The notes under the pieces are model-generated. The model ran no database searches and was not told the origin of the DNA. It saw only the letters and a program-made list of their open reading frames with translations. Below are positions 1-5,788 of a stretch of DNA of 7,947 nt, piece by piece (the first letter of the stretch is position 1; the number at the start of each line of letters is the position of its first letter). The DNA is from Prevotellaceae bacterium (lineage in GTDB: Bacteria; Bacteroidota; Bacteroidia; Bacteroidales; UBA932), in contig JAITQQ010000100.1 in the NCBI GenBank assembly GCA_031288855.1, positions 1 to 7,947 of the forward strand. Direction: 5' to 3'. Made by a program: the position numbers and the translations under genes.

Positions 1-31
1 CAAAGATAAATACAATTTTTAAAAATCCAAA
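1..31 (-). promoter_or_regulatory. Leftward promoter for a gene beyond the left edge
   Basis: Read on the minus strand, positions 8-1 give TATCTTTG, a full match to the Bacteroidota -7 element TAnnTTTG. Positions 31-28 give TTTG, matching the -33 element, with a 19-bp spacer (9-27). The spacer contains a perfect 12-bp A/T palindrome at 15-26 (ATTTTTAAAAAT). The promoter would drive a gene whose coding region lies entirely outside this window, divergent from the small gene at 109. The assignment rests on consensus match and spacing only; A/T-rich DNA raises the chance of accidental matches. Confidence 0.55.
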
Positions 32-35
32 TATA

Positions 36-59
36 AAATTGTTAAATTGTGTTATTGTT
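36..59. repeat. Three-copy 8-bp tandem repeat, possible operator
   Basis: Three consecutive octamers are visible: AAATTGTT (36-43), AAATTGTG (44-51) and TTATTGTT (52-59). The core ATTGT recurs at 38, 46 and 54, exactly 8 bp apart. The array lies between the -33 element of the leftward promoter (28-31) and that of the rightward promoter (58-60), and overlaps the latter. Some ribbon-helix-helix repressors bind short tandem boxes with this kind of spacing (MetJ, 8-bp met boxes), and the adjacent gene encodes a protein with that predicted fold. The repeat is seen directly; the operator role is inference, and low-complexity A/T DNA is the main alternative. Confidence 0.4.
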
Positions 60-88
60 GCATTATCGCACTTTTTTTCGTTACTTTG
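58..88 (+). promoter_or_regulatory. Rightward promoter for the small RHH-like gene
   Basis: TTG at 58-60 can serve as the -33 element and TTACTTTG at 81-88 matches seven of eight positions of TAnnTTTG, with a 20-bp spacer. Transcription would begin near 93-97, leaving a leader of roughly 12-16 nt before the GTG start at 109. This supports that start, since an in-frame stop lies at 94-96 and no other start codon fits between. Confidence 0.55.
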
Positions 89-108
89 CAGCATGAAATC
101 AATTCTTT

Positions 109-315
109 GTGAAAAAACCAACTAACGAAAAAAATATTCTCCGCACCACGCGGCGCAAGCACCGGAAGGTGCTGGTATTTAACGACGCGGAAAACGAGGC
201 CATCAAAAACTTTTGCGCCAAATATAAAATCTCCAACCAATCCAAGTTTTTCCGCGAGGCCATCATCAGCACCATTCTCAGGAAACTGGAAGAAGACCAC
301 CCGAAACTTTTTTAG
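109..315 (+). CDS. Small ribbon-helix-helix-like protein of unknown function
   Basis: This gene encodes a 68-residue basic protein with a GTG start. The upstream in-frame stop at 94-96 leaves no earlier start. The first 20 residues are polar and rich in Lys and Arg, with a TTRRKHRK cluster at about 13-20. Then comes a short hydrophobic strand (VLVFN, about 21-25), a helix (DAENEAIKNFCAKYK), a turn (ISNQ) and a second helix that runs to the acidic tail, ending HPKLF. That strand-helix-turn-helix order fits the ribbon-helix-helix (Arc/MetJ/MobC) fold, whose dimers bind DNA through the paired strands. I recall similar small proteins as uncharacterised in Bacteroidota. No toxin gene follows it, so an antitoxin role has no support here; the next gene is deoC, 47 bp on, with its own promoter. 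DNA binding and autoregulation are inference. Confidence 0.72.
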   Translation: MKKPTNEKNILRTTRRKHRKVLVFNDAENEAIKNFCAKYKISNQSKFFREAIISTILRKLEEDHPKLF

Positions 316-338
316 TGGCGCTATTCCCATTTATTTTG

Positions 339-346
339 TAACTTTG
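339..346 (+). promoter_or_regulatory. Candidate -7 element upstream of deoC
   Basis: TAACTTTG is a perfect TAnnTTTG match in the 47-bp gap between the small upstream gene and deoC. It lies 16 bp before the deoC ATG, which gives a leader of about 10 nt. No convincing TTTG -33 element lies at the usual distance; the region around 312-318 reads TTAGTGG. The deoC-ftcD pair therefore may have its own promoter, though read-through from the upstream gene is also possible. Confidence 0.5.
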
Positions 347-362
347 TAAAAAACGGTTAGCT

Positions 363-1178
363 ATGGAACGCTTTGACAGCACAACACTCAAACTTTCTAC
401 GATAGACACGCCCGCAACTTGGGCGCAATGTTTAAGTTTCATTGACCTCACTTCTTTAAATGCCACCGACACGCCCGAAAAAATCAGCGCCATGGCGGAA
501 AAGGTAAACCGCTTCCCTGCGGCTTTTCCCGGCGTTCCCCACGTGGCGGCCATCTGTGTGTATCCCGCACTGGTGCCCGCAGTAAAGCAGTCGCTGCAAT
601 TGCCCGGCGTGCAAATTGCCGCGGTGGGCGCGGGGTTTCCCGCTTCGCAAACATTTATTGAAGTAAAATGCGACGAATGTAAACGCGCGGTGGATGCCGG
701 CGCGCACGAAATAGACATTGTGATTTCACTCGGCACATTCCTTGCAGGCAACCACAACCGCGTGCAGGAAGAGATTGGAAAAATAAAAGCGGCCATCGGC
801 CACGCCCATCTTAAAGTGATTTTGGAAACAGGTGCGCTAACGCCCGAACAGATACACGCCGCAAGCCAAATAGCTATTGAGGCCGGCGCCGATTTCATCA
901 AAACCTCAACCGGAAAAATGGAGCCTGCCGCCACCCCCGAAGCCGCATGGATTATGGCGCACGCCATCAAAGCACACTATGTGAAAACAGGAAAAAAAAC
1001 AGGGCTGAAGCCTGCAGGCGGCATCGTTACAGCCGCCGACGCACTTGTTTATTACGCCATAGTTAAAGAAGTGTTGGGCGACGAATGGCTCACGCCCTCG
1101 CTGTTCCGGCTTGGCGCCAGCCGACTGGCCAATAATTTACTTACCGGACTGTTAAAAACCGACATTAAATATTTTTAG
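363..1178 (+). CDS. deoC: Deoxyribose-phosphate aldolase
   Basis: DeoC is a cytoplasmic class I aldolase that reversibly splits 2-deoxy-D-ribose 5-phosphate into acetaldehyde and glyceraldehyde 3-phosphate, the last step of deoxynucleoside catabolism. The 271-residue protein has the family's full set of motifs: DLTSL at 28-32, VAAICVYP at 61-68, EIDIV with Asp118, LKVILETG at 150-157, ADFIKTSTGK with the Schiff-base Lys180, GLKPAGGI with Lys216, and FRLGAS at 248-253. These match E. coli Asp16, Asp102, Lys167 and Lys201. A tyrosine (Tyr270) sits next to the C-terminus, where E. coli DERA ends in the catalytically relevant Tyr259. Length is slightly above the E. coli enzyme (259) because of a longer N-terminus. 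The stop lies 3 bp before ftcD, so the two are probably translated from one message. No phosphopentomutase or nucleoside phosphorylase gene is visible nearby. Confidence 0.96.
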   Translation: MERFDSTTLKLSTIDTPATWAQCLSFIDLTSLNATDTPEKISAMAEKVNRFPAAFPGVPHVAAICVYPALVPAVKQSLQLPGVQIAAVGAGFPASQTFIEVKCDECKRAVDAGAHEIDIVISLGTFLAGNHNRVQEEIGKIKAAIGHAHLKVILETGALTPEQIHAASQIAIEAGADFIKTSTGKMEPAATPEAAWIMAHAIKAHYVKTGKKTGLKPAGGIVTAADALVYYAIVKEVLGDEWLTPSLFRLGASRLANNLLTGLLKTDIKYF

Positions 1179-1181
1179 CGC

Positions 1182-2831
1182 ATGAAAATTATTGAATGTG
1201 TACCTAATTTTAGCGAGGGGCGCAACAGCCATATCATTAAACAAATTACCGATACCATCGAAGAAGTGGAGGGCGTATGCCTGCTCCACACAGACCCCGG
1301 CAAAACCACCAACCGCACGGTGGTAACTTTTGTAGGCGCGCCCGAAGCCGTGTGTGAAGCCGCTTTCCGTGCGGTAAAAAAATCAACCGAAGTCATCGAC
1401 ATGCGCAAACACCACGGCGAGCATCCGCGCTTCGGCGCTACCGACGTGCTGCCGCTCATTCCCGTGTCGGGCGTCACGATGGAAGAAACGGCGGAGTGGG
1501 CGCGCAAATTAGCCAAACGCATCGGCGAAGAATTGCAATTCCCTGTATATTGTTACGAATACGCCGCTTTCAGTGACGAACGCCGCAACTTGGCCTACTG
1601 CCGCTCCGGAGAATATGAAGGGTTGGAAGCCAAATTGGCCAAACCCGGATGGAAACCCGATTTCGGGCCTGCACGGTTTGTGCCCAAAACAGGCGCTATT
1701 GCTGTGGGGGCGCGGAATTTCCTCATCGCCTACAACGTAAACCTGAACACCACATCCACCCGCCGCGCCAACGCGGTAGCTTTCGACGTGCGCGAAAAAG
1801 GGCGCAAGGTGAAAGACGAAAACGGCAATGAAACGTGGAAGCCCGGCTTGCTCAAATCGGTGAAGGGCATTGGTTGGTATATCGAAGAATACGGCATTGC
1901 GCAAGTATCGATGAACCTTACCGACCTTAGCGTTACCCCGCTGCACGTGGCTTTTGATACGGCCTGCGCGTGTGCGCAAGCACGCGGCATGCGCGTAACA
2001 GGCTCGGAATTGGTAGGCCTCGTGCCCCTGCAAGCCATGCTCGACGCGGGGCGCTACTTCTTAACGAAACAGCAACGCTCTACCGGCATTCCCGACGAAG
2101 AAATTATAAAGATTGCCGTACGCAGCATGGGGCTTGACGAGTTGTCGCCCTTCGACCCGCAACAAAAAATTATTGAATACAAAATGGCAGGCGACACCGC
2201 GCCCCCATTGGCCAATATGACACTTACGGCATTTGCCGGCGAAACGCTGTCGGAATCGCCTGCTCCGGGCGGCGGGTCGGTAGCGGCCTACATGGGCGCG
2301 TTGGGCGCAGCATTAGGCGGCATGGTGGCCAACCTCTCGGCGCACAAGGCCGGATGGGACAACCGATGGGAAACATTTTCGGACTGGGCCGGGAAGGCAA
2401 AAACAATCATGAGCCGCCTTGTGGCGATGGTTGACGAAGACACAAAGGCGTTCAACAGCATCATGGCGGCCTTTGCGTTGCCCAAAACCACCGACGCCGA
2501 AAAATCAACGCGCAAGCATGCCATTAATGAAGCCACGCGGCAAGCCATAGCCGTTCCTTTCCAAGTGATGCGCCTGTGTCTCGACAGCATGGAGATACTT
2601 AAAGCCATGGCTGAACAGGGCAACCCCAATTCGGTAAGCGACGCCGGCGTGGGCGCTCTGGCAGCCCGCTCGGGCGCACTGGGCGCATGGCTCAACGTGA
2701 AAATCAACGCCGCCGGATTAGACGACAAGCCTTACGTGGAAAAAATCCTGGCGGAAGGCGCTGCACTGGCAGAAAAAACACAAGCCGCCGAAGAAGAAAT
2801 CCTCACTATCGTAGAGAAAAAAATAGGATAA
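1182..2831 (+). CDS. ftcD: Bifunctional glutamate formiminotransferase / formiminotetrahydrofolate cyclodeaminase
   Basis: FtcD ends the folate-dependent route of histidine degradation: it moves the formimino group from N-formiminoglutamate to tetrahydrofolate, then releases ammonia to give 5,10-methenyl-THF. The 549-residue length matches the fused vertebrate-type enzyme (541 in mammals). The transferase part covers about 1-330: IIECVPNFSEGR at the N-terminus, HGEHPRFGATDV with His81 (equivalent to catalytic His82 of the mammalian enzyme), and SELVGLVP at 275-282. A linker near 330-345 leads to the cyclodeaminase part, with SPAPGGGSVAA at 359-369 and the conserved NPNSVSDAGVGAL stretch from 481, including Asp487. 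Both active sites look intact. No hutH, hutU or hutI is present in the window, so the upstream histidine steps must be encoded elsewhere. It sits 3 bp after deoC and ends 24 bp from a convergent gene. Confidence 0.96.
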   Translation: MKIIECVPNFSEGRNSHIIKQITDTIEEVEGVCLLHTDPGKTTNRTVVTFVGAPEAVCEAAFRAVKKSTEVIDMRKHHGEHPRFGATDVLPLIPVSGVTMEETAEWARKLAKRIGEELQFPVYCYEYAAFSDERRNLAYCRSGEYEGLEAKLAKPGWKPDFGPARFVPKTGAIAVGARNFLIAYNVNLNTTSTRRANAVAFDVREKGRKVKDENGNETWKPGLLKSVKGIGWYIEEYGIAQVSMNLTDLSVTPLHVAFDTACACAQARGMRVTGSELVGLVPLQAMLDAGRYFLTKQQRSTGIPDEEIIKIAVRSMGLDELSPFDPQQKIIEYKMAGDTAPPLANMTLTAFAGETLSESPAPGGGSVAAYMGALGAALGGMVANLSAHKAGWDNRWETFSDWAGKAKTIMSRLVAMVDEDTKAFNSIMAAFALPKTTDAEKSTRKHAINEATRQAIAVPFQVMRLCLDSMEILKAMAEQGNPNSVSDAGVGALAARSGALGAWLNVKINAAGLDDKPYVEKILAEGAALAEKTQAAEEEILTIVEKKIG

Positions 2832-2866
2832 AGCGGATACCTTTATAAAGAATAATTATTCCGTTT
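2831..2866. terminator. Possible weak bidirectional terminator between convergent genes
   Basis: AAGCGGA (2831-2837) can pair with TCCGTTT (2860-2866), giving a 7-bp stem with one G-U pair. The 22-nt loop contains the perfect palindrome CTTTATAAAG (2841-2850), and a second perfect palindrome, GAATAATTATTC (2850-2861), overlaps the right arm. On the minus strand the hairpin is followed after a few bases by a T run, which is the A-rich end of ftcD. The stem is weak and overlaps both gene ends, so this is a tentative call based on position between tail-to-tail genes. Confidence 0.3.
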
Positions 2867-3665
2867 CTGTGGCGAATGAAGAATCGACCAGAATGCGGCC
2901 GCAGTATTCGCATACAATAATTTTCTTGCTCAAGGCAATATCAAGTTGGCGTTGCGGCGGAATTTTATTAAAACATCCCCCGCAGGCGTCACGGCGCACC
3001 GTTACCACAGCCAGGCCATTGCGGGCGTTAGAGCGCACACGGTGGTAGGCTTTCAACATACGTTCGTCAATTTGCACCTGTATGGCTTCCGACGCTTTTT
3101 TCAGGTCTTTTTCTTCTTTCGAAGTTTCCGACACGATTTCTTCCAATTCCTTTTTCTTGTTCACAAGGTCTTGTGTGCGTTCGGACATCAGTTCCTTAGC
3201 CTCTTCCAGTTGTTGCTTGCGTTCTTTCATCTGTGCCGTAAATTCCTTGACACGCTTTTCGGCAAGCTCCACTTCAAGATTTTGAAATTCTATTTCCTTT
3301 GTGATGGAATCGTATTCGCGATTGTTCTTCACGTTGTTTTGTTGCGCTTCATACTTCTTGATTAAGGCGCGGGCTGCTTCCATCTCCACCTTTTTATTGG
3401 CAATCATCCCTTCAATTTCTTTAATCTCCGCCTGAAAATTGGCGACACGCGTTTTCAACCCTTGCAGGTGGTCTTCCAAATCCTGTACTTCCAGCGGTAA
3501 TTCGCCGCGCAACAACTTAATCGCATCCACCTTCGAATCGGTTTGCTGCAATTGATACAACAATTTTAACTTAAGTTCCATAGAAGCATCGGCGTCCGTT
3601 ACATTTTTTTTCACAGCCGCCGGTTTCGTTGCTTTTTCTTTTTTTTCAGTCGCAGTACTCGCCAT
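2856..3665 (-). CDS. Coiled-coil C4 zinc-ribbon protein (CdsZ/FlgZ-like)
   Basis: This 269-residue cytoplasmic protein has three parts: a Lys/Ala-rich tail (1-28), a long charged helical hairpin (about 30-210) dense in Glu, Lys and Gln heptads, and a C-terminal zinc ribbon with Cys228-GG-Cys231 and Cys252-EY-Cys255. RGELPLEVQDLEDH (53-66) and VKNNREYDSITKEI (112-125) look like the conserved hairpin motifs of this family. Characterised relatives are chlamydial CT398 (CdsZ) and Helicobacter HP0958 (FlgZ), which bind sigma-54 and type III secretion or flagellar components. None of those partners is visible here, so the role in this organism is open. It is the last gene of the five-gene operon, 24 bp after the Nif3 gene. 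The N-terminal tail is encoded by two A8 runs. Met29, just before the conserved start of the hairpin, is an alternative start, though the tail composition and gene spacing fit the longer form. Confidence 0.88.
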   Translation of the reverse strand: MASTATEKKEKATKPAAVKKNVTDADASMELKLKLLYQLQQTDSKVDAIKLLRGELPLEVQDLEDHLQGLKTRVANFQAEIKEIEGMIANKKVEMEAARALIKKYEAQQNNVKNNREYDSITKEIEFQNLEVELAEKRVKEFTAQMKERKQQLEEAKELMSERTQDLVNKKKELEEIVSETSKEEKDLKKASEAIQVQIDERMLKAYHRVRSNARNGLAVVTVRRDACGGCFNKIPPQRQLDIALSKKIIVCEYCGRILVDSSFATETE

Positions 3666-3689
3666 AAATTTATGAAGTTTTAAATATTA

Positions 3690-4478
3690 TCAATAGTAAT
3701 ACACCGGATTCAATCCGGCTTGAGTAATTCGGATTGCAAAATTAGGTATTTTTTTTGTAAGAAGCTCATAAAAAATCGAAAGAACATATTTTTCGCTCTC
3801 ATAATGCCCTATATCGGCCATAATAATTTGTCCGTCAGCATTAAAAAAGTCATGATATTTCAAGTCGGCGCTGACGAAGCATTGTGCGCCCGCCGCGATA
3901 GCGTCATGTAGCAGGAAAGCCCCGCTGCCGCCACACATGGCCACCCGCCGCACTTCACCGGGCAGCAAGGCGCTATGGCGCACACAAGGCACGGCAAAAA
4001 CCTGTTTTAACAAATCGAAAAACGAGCGAACGTTCATGCCGCCGGGAAGATTTCCCACCGCGCCGAAACCCGATTGTTCCGGAGCTTCGCGCAACGACAA
4101 TACCTTTATATCATGCAACCCCAATTGTTGCGCCATAGCCCAGCTTACGCCGTGCAACGCGCTGTCCATATTGGTGTGGGCGGCATAGAGCACAATATCG
4201 TTTTTGATGGCCTGCGCCACTATCCGCTCCACATACGTTGCCCCTGTCACTTTTTTCAGCCCGGTAAAAATCACCGGATGGTGCGAAACAACCATATTAG
4301 CGCCCAAGCGCACGGCTTCTTCCAACACCGCTTCGGTCACATCCACGCAAAGCAGCACGGATTGGATTACAGTATCCGGGCGGCCTACACAGAAGCCCGC
4401 ATTATCATAATTCTCCTGATAAATTAAAGGCGCTTGTTCTTCAATGGCAGCGGCAATATGTGCGGCAGTAACTTTCAT
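3690..4478 (-). CDS. Nif3/DUF34 family dinuclear metal-binding protein
   Basis: This 262-residue cytoplasmic protein belongs to the widespread Nif3 (DUF34, E. coli YbgI) family, whose hexamers bind two metal ions per subunit; its biochemical role is not settled. The label GTP cyclohydrolase 1 type 2 homolog should not be taken as proven. Visible motifs are YDNAGFCVG (24-32), VSHHPVIF with His66 and His67 (64-71), AAHTNMDSA with His101 and Asp105, SADLKYHDFF (203-212) and DIGHYESEK with His225 and Glu227. These supply the expected metal ligands, so the site looks complete. The protein is the short form: the middle (about 130-175) has no room for the extra PII/CutA-like domain found in many longer relatives of about 365 residues. 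Its ATG directly follows the TAG of the MerR gene (TAGATG), which suggests translational coupling. Confidence 0.92.
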   Translation of the reverse strand: MKVTAAHIAAAIEEQAPLIYQENYDNAGFCVGRPDTVIQSVLLCVDVTEAVLEEAVRLGANMVVSHHPVIFTGLKKVTGATYVERIVAQAIKNDIVLYAAHTNMDSALHGVSWAMAQQLGLHDIKVLSLREAPEQSGFGAVGNLPGGMNVRSFFDLLKQVFAVPCVRHSALLPGEVRRVAMCGGSGAFLLHDAIAAGAQCFVSADLKYHDFFNADGQIIMADIGHYESEKYVLSIFYELLTKKIPNFAIRITQAGLNPVYYY

Positions 4479-4811
4479 CTACAACAATTCTTTTACGGAG
4501 AGCAATTCGGCTTTAATGTTTTCCAAAGCCTGCACCATTTCCAACGAATGGTCTTCTCCTGTTTTATTTTCTTTTATTCGTTTGTGTGCGCCGTCAAGCG
4601 TCATGCCTTTTTCTTTTACAAGATGATGAATCAGCCTGATATTTTCAATATCGTTGGGCGTAAACATCCTGTTGCCTTTCTTGTTTTTGTGCGGCCGGAT
4701 GATGTCATCAAACCGGTTGGCCCAAAAGCGAATCAGCGAAGTGTTTTCGCCCAGCATTCCGGCCACCTCGCCAATGGTATAAAACATTTTTTCGATTTTA
4801 ATCTCCGGCAT
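4479..4811 (-). CDS. Small MerR-type transcriptional regulator
   Basis: This 110-residue protein is a MerR-like DNA-binding domain with almost nothing added. The helix-turn-helix is at about 11-32 (YTIGEVAGMLGENTSLIRFW), followed by the wing (NKKGNRMFTPNDI, 43-55) and the second helical pair ending near IKEN (79-82). A charged helix from about 87 to 110 could be the dimerisation coiled coil. No cysteines or effector-binding domain are present, so metal or drug sensing of the classical MerR kind is unlikely. The gene lies inside the operon, 11 bp after the second M23 peptidase gene and abutting the Nif3 gene. It may regulate its own operon, but I see no MerR-type long-spacer promoter with dyad symmetry upstream of the operon. 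Family assignment is firm; targets are unknown. Confidence 0.9.
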   Translation of the reverse strand: MPEIKIEKMFYTIGEVAGMLGENTSLIRFWANRFDDIIRPHKNKKGNRMFTPNDIENIRLIHHLVKEKGMTLDGAHKRIKENKTGEDHSLEMVQALENIKAELLSVKELL

Positions 4812-4822
4812 AATGTAAAATT

Positions 4823-5782
4823 TTAATCGAGCGGTTGTCCGCTACTGGTTGAAAACTGTATCAGGTATTCATATTCATCAGGCATAAGGCCGATAAAGAA
4901 ATAGTGCAAGGGGTCCATAAACTGTCCATGCTTCAACACCTCGTAGTGCAAATGCGGCACTACCGACATGCCGGAATTGCCCACCTTCGCAATGACTTGC
5001 CCCCGTTTCACCGGCTGCCCCTGTTTCACCAGCACGCTACTTAAATGCGCATACACCGTTGTATAACCGTTGCCGTGGTCTATTTCCACTTTACGCCCAT
5101 AACTGCGTTGCGATTGAACCGACGCCACTTTTCCATTGGCTGTGGCAAAAACATCTGCGCCCACACCTGCAATAAAATCAGTGCCGGTATGTTCTTTCAG
5201 CAATTTATAAAAGGGGTGCATCCGCTTGCCGTATGAAGCGCCGATGCGTATCAAATGTCTGTTCTCTATGGGTTGTATCAAAGGTATAGACAGCAAATCA
5301 TCCGTTGACTTTTCTTTGAGGTGTTGCGACAGTTCATCAAACAAAGACGACACGCCGGCAGCCCGCTTTTGCAAATGCCGCATCTTAAATACGGTTTCGG
5401 CAGTCAGTGCATCATTACCAATAACATCGTAATCGTCGTACGTGTTCAAATTTCCGGAGCTATTCAGAAATGCGGGGTCGGTATGAAAAATCGTACGGTA
5501 AATTTCCTTATCGCGCACATTGAGCTCCTTCATGATGGTTTCTATTTGCTCATACCGCGTCTGAAGTTGTGCACCCTCCGTTTCGAGTAATTCCTTCTCA
5601 CGCTTCAGCCCTCGTTCTTCAGGGGTATCAAAAAACAGTGAAAAAACGATATAATAACTTATTGTAATGAAAGCCGCCGCGAAAACATATAACAGCACTT
5701 TCAATGCAATATCACGAAAACTGACTTTAATTTTAACAAAATCGAGGTGCTCGTGTTGGTAACGATAGCGGTACTTCTTCAT
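4823..5782 (-). CDS. Membrane-anchored M23 (LytM-type) peptidoglycan endopeptidase, second copy
   Basis: This 319-residue protein is predicted to be anchored in the inner membrane, with the enzyme in the periplasm, where M23 enzymes cut peptide cross-links of peptidoglycan. A basic cytoplasmic tail (1-24) precedes one membrane segment (about 25-51). Then come FFDTP (50-54), a coiled coil (about 56-95) ending in RDKEIYR, a variable middle part and the M23 domain (about 175-300). The active site looks complete: His198 and Asp202 (HTGTD) and His279 (HLH) as zinc ligands, with His246 (YAHL) and His277 beside them. The protein contains no cysteine. It is a diverged paralogue of the gene just upstream, sharing the FDTP and RDxxIYR motifs, but it lacks the AGFGGIDRY stretch seen there. 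It starts 6 bp after that gene, and the MerR gene follows 11 bp on. The precise cleavage site in peptidoglycan cannot be told from the sequence. Confidence 0.93.
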   Translation of the reverse strand: MKKYRYRYQHEHLDFVKIKVSFRDIALKVLLYVFAAAFITISYYIVFSLFFDTPEERGLKREKELLETEGAQLQTRYEQIETIMKELNVRDKEIYRTIFHTDPAFLNSSGNLNTYDDYDVIGNDALTAETVFKMRHLQKRAAGVSSLFDELSQHLKEKSTDDLLSIPLIQPIENRHLIRIGASYGKRMHPFYKLLKEHTGTDFIAGVGADVFATANGKVASVQSQRSYGRKVEIDHGNGYTTVYAHLSSVLVKQGQPVKRGQVIAKVGNSGMSVVPHLHYEVLKHGQFMDPLHYFFIGLMPDEYEYLIQFSTSSGQPLD

Positions 5783-5788
5783 ATAAGG

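Noticed and set aside
52..330. Minus-strand open frame of 92 codons opposite the small RHH-like gene
   Set aside because: It spans the divergent promoter region and reads as a mirror of the real gene. The plus-strand protein has a coherent fold pattern and a well-placed promoter.
278..970. Open frame of 230 codons on the minus strand across deoC
   Set aside because: It lies antisense to deoC, whose catalytic motifs are all intact, and its own translation (low-complexity Ala/Ser/Cys) shows no recognisable domain. It is a by-product of the GC-rich codons of deoC.
109..1178. Toxin-antitoxin pair with the RHH-like protein as antitoxin
   Set aside because: The next gene is a clear deoC with its own promoter, and no small toxin-like frame overlaps or follows the RHH-like gene.
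1509..2033. Open frame of 174 codons on the minus strand inside ftcD
   Set aside because: ftcD is unmistakable and unbroken on the plus strand; the antisense translation has no family-like motifs and no promoter or leader of its own.
4434..4826. Plus-strand open frame of 130 codons opposite the MerR gene
   Set aside because: It is rich in Phe and His with no domain, and lies fully antisense to a clear MerR family gene in a tight operon.
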